The translations under genes and the position numbers were made by a program. Shown here in pieces: positions 59,901 to 64,000 of a stretch of DNA of 64,000 nucleotides. The notes under the pieces were generated by a model. It did not search any database. It saw only the letters and a list, made by a program, of their open reading frames with translations, and had not been told where the DNA came from. Within the stretch, counting starts at the first letter, position 1, and each line of letters opens with the position of its first letter. The stretch is from Eucalyptus grandis (taxonomy: Eukaryota; Streptophyta; Magnoliopsida; Myrtales; Myrtaceae). The DNA lies in NCBI RefSeq assembly GCF_016545825.1, contig NC_052613.1:47660112-47724111 (forward strand), written 5' to 3'.

Positions 59901-60267
59901 CTCTTATTTTTCTACTCATCTTCGGTTCAAAAGCAAGCTGGTTTAAACTTGAGAAAAATGTTCTTACCACCTTGATCATTTGATTGTCGCCCTTCAGTTC
60001 TCCTCGCATAGCTTCTATATTAAATTCTTCAAGCACGTCCTGCAAGTCATAGAAAACCTCTTTTAGTTTCTCCACCCAATCTTTGATTTGGGAACTCTGG
60101 TGTTGTTGCTCTTCTGCATTGTCCAGCAGAGCCTGAAGCATGGTGACGGTGCTCTCGAGCACCTGAAGTTCACGCTTGATGCCCCATAAATTTCCAACCT
60201 TTCCCAGTGCTTGAGTAATCAGATTGGCAAGGACGCTTCCACCAATGCTGATGACAGCTTCTGCCAT
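56973..60267 (-). pseudogene. CC-NBS-LRR resistance protein, copy B (broken)
   Basis: Close paralogue of copy A in the same orientation. It opens at 60267 with MAEAVISIGGSVLANLITQA and has the coiled-coil region, P-loop GIGGLGKTALAKF, RNBS-A FDLKMWVCVSDDFD, kinase-2 LLVLDDLWD, RNBS-B GSKILITTR, the box CFGVPLVVRTIGR, RNBS-D CFAFCSLFPKD, MHDLMHDLACNVAG and leucine-rich repeats. It differs from A by a one-base deletion near 59830, a net 14-base gain at 59721-59752 (a tandem doubling of CATAACATTCTTTT), and a TGA at 58170-58172 where A has GGA (KNYC-stop-LGELKG). Near 57032 about 200 bases are missing relative to A, so the last residues run into flank sequence and stop at 56973. Copy B keeps the 29 bases that A lost (ALRTFLSTTRYWKE) and the Gln that became a stop in A. 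Read from the ATG, only ~200 residues with a wrong-frame tail would result. Confidence 0.93.
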
Positions 60268-60820
60268 ATTTGTTCTCTATATCTCTCTTTCTCTATGGGG
60301 TTGAGACGATTTTAGTCCTGTCGTTCCAAGGCTAGAGTCTTCTTAGATGATGTATAAAAAGTCTGTCCTTGAGATTAAATAAATGTACAATAATAGTAGA
60401 TAATAGAAAATATTTAACTGACAAACAGTAATTCCAAAGCATTCTATGTCATATAAGATTCCATCCCATCTAATAAGTAAGGCGAGTTCCTATTCATACA
60501 TTCTTCTAGAAACATTATGTTAGATTGTATTAGATTGATTAAGTTTTTTTTCTACCATACTGTTAAGTAATATGTCTAATTAACATTAAGGAAATTGGGA
60601 GGTAATTGAGTGATGATGTGGTTCGACTGTTAAGCTCCATTTTGCTGGACTTTCTTCTTAGTTTGGTTTTAATATATGATGCGTAATAAATTAAAATGAA
60701 ACAAGGTAATCACAATGATCGGATGCTTTTAAAAAAAAAAAACTTTGTGTTTTCTTGTGTAAAATTCAAAATGTTATTTAAATATAAAAAGTTATGATTC
60801 AAATTACATATTAATGCTTA
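60268..60820. repeat. CNL 5'-flank segmental repeat, copy 3 (of CNL B)
   Basis: Pairs with 31698-32250 and (from 60397) with 1-412. At ~60820 it jumps to sequence equivalent to 34824, so about 2.6 kb of flank present in the other copies is deleted here. The junction falls at a short ACG shared by both sides. Confidence 0.87.
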
Positions 60821-61255
60821 CGGGTTTGACCAAATACGAACACCGGCAGAGCTAACGTGATATTGCAACCACCACTCTAGATTAAAGACTTAATAGCGCT
60901 TCATCAATTTATAATAGCTCTAGTACCATGATAAGAATAAAATGAAGAGAGAAAATGGGGAATAACTGTATATTTTTACGTATTGATAAACAATACATGA
61001 GACTTTATTAGATAACTATTTAAAGTAATAAGATAAATATAATGCCACATATCATTAACAATTAGAATGGAGATTTCACATACTATGTATAATCTTGAAA
61101 AATATATGTATAATCTTGAAAAATATGCATTTTTGAAGGAGATATATGTATAATCTTGAAAAATATGCAAAATCAAGTAAATATCCAAATATCATTAACA
61201 ATTAGAATGGAGATTTCACATACTATATACTAAAAATCAAATGTTAATTTGTTAA
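60821..61255. repeat. Flank segment shared with 34824-35207
   Basis: Matches the distal flank of CNL A. At 61086-61165 a ~35-base unit around ATATATGTATAATCTTGAAAA occurs two to three times in tandem, once in copy A. Confidence 0.75.
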
Positions 61256-62211
61256 GGGCGGTGCTATTTCCACCCCTAAATAAACTTTATTCAACCCCAT
61301 TTATACTAAAAAGACAACATTGTTCCCAATCTTTCAGTTGCAGTTTATGTTGATGGCCCCTTTCCTTTTCTATTTAGGATAATTACGATAATTAAACATT
61401 TCAAATGTTTTGTTTTGCTTTTTAGTGTATTGAAGCAAAGTGCATTATCAAATATTCTTATAATGTTTTATATACTCCCTATCAAATTATCTCGCTAATA
61501 GTAAAGACATTTTTTTGATATAGTATAAAATTGAAAAGTTTCTTCTTCATCATTGATCTTATAATAATTTATCCATTTTTTGTCCCTCTTATCTCAAAAG
61601 CTCACTTTCTAGGTGAGCTTTTTATTAATTTCATTAGTCTAAAATATTTATCAAGTCCCTTTATTTACTATATCAAGGAATTTATCTTTTTTCCTTATTA
61701 TATCGGCGAGATACTTTTATAGAAATCATGTACGAATATACTAAAAATATTGTGTACAATGAGGTATCTTGATATTTTTACATAAACAGTTCATAGATGA
61801 TTTTGATTTTTGTCAATCCAAAGTTCTTACTTTATGTGATGTTTTGGTTTGATGAAATTTTATCTACTTAACAATTTATCCATAAATTTGATCAACTATG
61901 TAGAAAAAAAAAATAGATTTCTTGGAAAATTCTCTTTTCAACTAAACAAATCTGTATGGAAGTAATATCTAACTATAAAAAATCACAGTGCCTTTAATTT
62001 ACCTAGAAAATCTGCAATAAAAAAATAAATATATGAAATTCTTAATTTCAGTAAGTATATTTTACATGGATATAGAAATACTAAAAAAATGGAAAATAAA
62101 TAAATTTGGGACAATCAACTTAAATTGCAATTGAATGACAGAAGGCAGTTTTGCCTTTTCGGTGAAATATGGATGGAGTTAGTCATACAGGGGGTGGAAA
62201 TAGCGCCCCCT
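61256..62211. mobile_element. Non-autonomous TIR element, complete copy
   Basis: The left end GGGCGGTGCTATTTCCACCC and right end GGGTGGAAATAGCGCCCCC are imperfect inverted repeats. They are flanked by the 8-base direct repeat TTTGTTAA (61248-61255 and 62212-62219), a target size typical of hAT elements. The 956-base interior is AT-rich and has no transposase; one frame at 61531-61722 is hydrophobic and unconvincing. CNL A's unit has the same left end and flank (35200-35377) but lacks the rest, so the insertion predates the duplication and was truncated there. Confidence 0.72.
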
Positions 62212-62219
62212 TTTGTTAA

Positions 62220-63240
62220 TTGTCCCTCGTTAATGGCCAATCACCTCATTTTAAAGACAAAACTTAACATCGGCACCATACCTTAATTATTTTACAGAAA
62301 CTCTCTTAAGGCAATATGATTGTACAATAACAATAGAAAAATTGAAACTACCTAAATGACATACATTGATAGCAAAACCTCCTTTCGTCAATGCTCAAAA
62401 CTATTTCATCACATTCTTTCCTCGGAAAACAATGCACATCACATGCATGCCCAAATTGTTTAGTAGCAACATCATATTCAAATTAGTAGGATCTTGAGAA
62501 GATATAAAATTATTATAGCCCTCTAGGCAACTTCAACATCTAACTTCACATAGTAAAAAAACTTATGTTCATGAATCTCTGCTTCTGCCCTAATGAAAAG
62601 AAGAAAGTACCATTTCGAATGAAGTAGCATGAAATCTTTTATGTGGTGGGCACATAAAAGCAAGCTGATGAGGATTTTTTATAACTTTAAAATTTTAATA
62701 AAAGGAATGGTAAAACAGTTCTTGAAGTTGGCTAATCTTCTCTTTGCAAATACTTTATAAAACCCATATTGTTTTCTCGTGTGAATACTTTAATATCTGT
62801 CTAGGTTACCCGAAGTAGTCTTCAACATCTATTTCGATCATCCGCGGGTCTGCATGTTCAGTGTGAAAGACTAGTAGTCATCATCTTTCAAAGAGAATGT
62901 GGTAGGAGAAGTAACTCTTCTCGACAACTCTTCTAGAAAGAAGTAATTCTCGTTTTCTCTTGCCAACGACATGTTTCACGACCATTACTTCAATTATGGT
63001 GGTGTCGCTGTTCATCCACCTTTGGTGTCCCTCTTCTAATGCATTTCTTCTTTTCATGCCTTTGGACTCTTGTGTTGTCGTTTTGCATTACGGAAACAAG
63101 AGAGTTGCAGGAAGGTTCAACGAAAAAGCCTTGAGCAACCAGTCGGCCTGTAGGTGGCGAAGCCGATTTGTTAGTTCCCACAAAACCAACTGGCTGCTGA
63201 GATTGCCGCCTAAAACCAACCTCGCCTAATCCGAAGATAT
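62220..63240. repeat. Older diverged CNL 5'-flank copy
   Basis: 62400-62760 matches 2390-2830 and 33720-34090 at reduced identity and in the same order (ATGCATGCCC, GGATCTTGAGAAGA, AACTTCACAT.GTAAAAAAA, AAGTTGGCTAATCTTCTCT). The rest, to 63240, includes the block paralleling 35378-35480 (GCTGCTGA, CCTCGCCT). No CNL coding sequence is attached. A plus-strand frame at 62960-63229 has no recognised family. Confidence 0.6.
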
Positions 63241-63668
63241 TTTTAATAATATATACATATTGATTGATACGTACTTTCGTTTATAATTTTTTTATAATTT
63301 GTGTTGTGGCAGAAAAATAAAAAGATGTATATTTATGCTGAACACATGCCCTGACTTTTCACATGTTATTATCGCGTAGCATCCAAGAAAAAGCAAAAAT
63401 TATATGCATATATTAACTATTCAAATAAATAATAGAGTAAACCAAAAAGTTGCAAACATATCTTTCAGGTGGACCCGAGGCCCGAGATCACAATTTGGGG
63501 GTGAAGATTCGGTTGGTATACAGTGAATTTGGAGTGGACAACTGTATACAAAGATGGACAAGACGAGTATGGAATGGGGCCCACGTGTATGAAGTCATAT
63601 TGGTGCGTGATCGACATAGCCAGAAAGCAACTCAACTCTCCACCATGGTCACCTATTAACATCACATG

Positions 63669-63701
<33 letters not shown>

Positions 63702-63780
63702 TTTTTTTAAAAATTTCTTTTTGTGTTTTGCGCCACTTCTGTCTCCTACTTTCCTCCTCTGTATTTTAAAGATAGAGACA
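63241..63780. other. No gene seen; microsatellite
   Basis: AT-rich sequence paralleling 35490-35900 (for example GTACTTTCGTTTATAA versus GTACTTTCGTATATGAAA) with no gene. It contains the ATT repeat. Confidence 0.5.
63670..63710. repeat. (TTA)n microsatellite followed by poly(T)
   Basis: About ten TTA units followed by a run of T. Confidence 0.95.
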
Positions 63781-64000
63781 ACTCTAGATATTAAAGGCCA
63801 AATCACCTCAATTGTCACTCATTAATGACCCACCACCTCATTTACATAAAACTTAATATAAGCACCCACCTCATTTATTGTGAAAGAACTCCTTAAAGAT
63901 AATATAAGTGCACAATAATAGTAGATAATAAATAATATTTGAATGACAAATACCAATTACAAAACCTTTGTCTATATGTATATATTGAAAAAATATGTAA
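63781..64000. repeat. Start of another diverged CNL 5'-flank copy
   Basis: GTGCACAATAATAGTAGATAATA and the following ATATTTGAATGACAAATACCAATT parallel 31808-31860 and 60388-60435, the sequence ~120 bases upstream of the CNL start codons, but in the same orientation and more diverged. In this direction the sequence leads away from a CNL, so any associated CNL would have had to lie to the left and is not present. Confidence 0.5.

Noticed and set aside
1..64000. tRNA, rRNA, CRISPR arrays, and intact transposase or reverse transcriptase genes
   Set aside because: I looked for tRNA-like stretches, regular spaced repeats and gag-pol motifs and saw none I could support.

Overview
This is plant nuclear DNA, almost certainly a eudicot. 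The signs are spliced gene structures with canonical GT/AG borders, CC-NBS-LRR (CNL) genes, plastid-targeted enzyme genes, plant-type SR-protein, PORR and DUF3700 fragments, LTR retrotransposon relics with tRNA-iMet primer sites, and a Mutator-like element. A woody eudicot such as a member of the Myrtaceae would fit, but that is only an impression. I see no intact, full-length protein-coding gene that I would call functional. The window is a decayed CNL cluster in which the resistance-gene units are interleaved with broken, intron-containing fragments of unrelated housekeeping genes.

Layout. 1-3345 is the 5' flank of a CNL copy whose coding region should lie just left of the window; it carries a tiny TRIM retrotransposon. 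5746-11740 holds two partial, head-to-tail copies of an SCL28-type SR splicing-factor gene. 12792-14008 (minus) is a PORR-domain pseudogene. 14910-19624 is a DMC1 (meiotic recombinase) pseudogene, with a second copy of its last two exons at 20470-20962. 21705-24515 is a 2.8 kb solo LTR. 24836-25560 (minus) is a DUF3700 (aluminium-induced/TSJT1-like) fragment and 26156-26507 (minus) an ABCF1 C-terminal fragment. 28487-31697 (minus) is CNL copy A, broken. 31698-38470 is its upstream flank plus an older diverged flank copy.

The pattern then repeats with other content. There is a PIG-U pseudogene (39650-40075) next to a 3.4 kb solo LTR (40166-43547), an M16/insulin-degrading-enzyme exon (44868-44972, minus), a conserved plant gene of unknown function (45731-46827, minus), a plastid phosphoglucose isomerase fragment (47050-47810, minus) and a GC-rich TIR element (47907-48709). 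A third SCL28 copy follows (48813-51860), with a 1.1 kb Mutator-like element (51861-52976) in its 3' part. A chloroplast glutamine synthetase pseudogene (53853-55312, minus) leads to CNL copy B (56973-60267, minus), also broken, and its upstream flank. The right edge begins another diverged flank copy.

How it fits together. The CNL unit (3' flank, CNL, 5' flank) is tandemly duplicated, and comparing the units gives empty sites and lesion histories: the TRIM insertion, the MULE insertion, deletions in the CNLs and a TIR element truncated in one copy. The other gene pieces keep introns and splice sites, so they arrived as DNA segments and not as retrocopies. I did not find a new functional system. 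The striking feature is the density and diversity of gene fragments and the recurrent use of the same breakpoints beside the CNL 3' flank.
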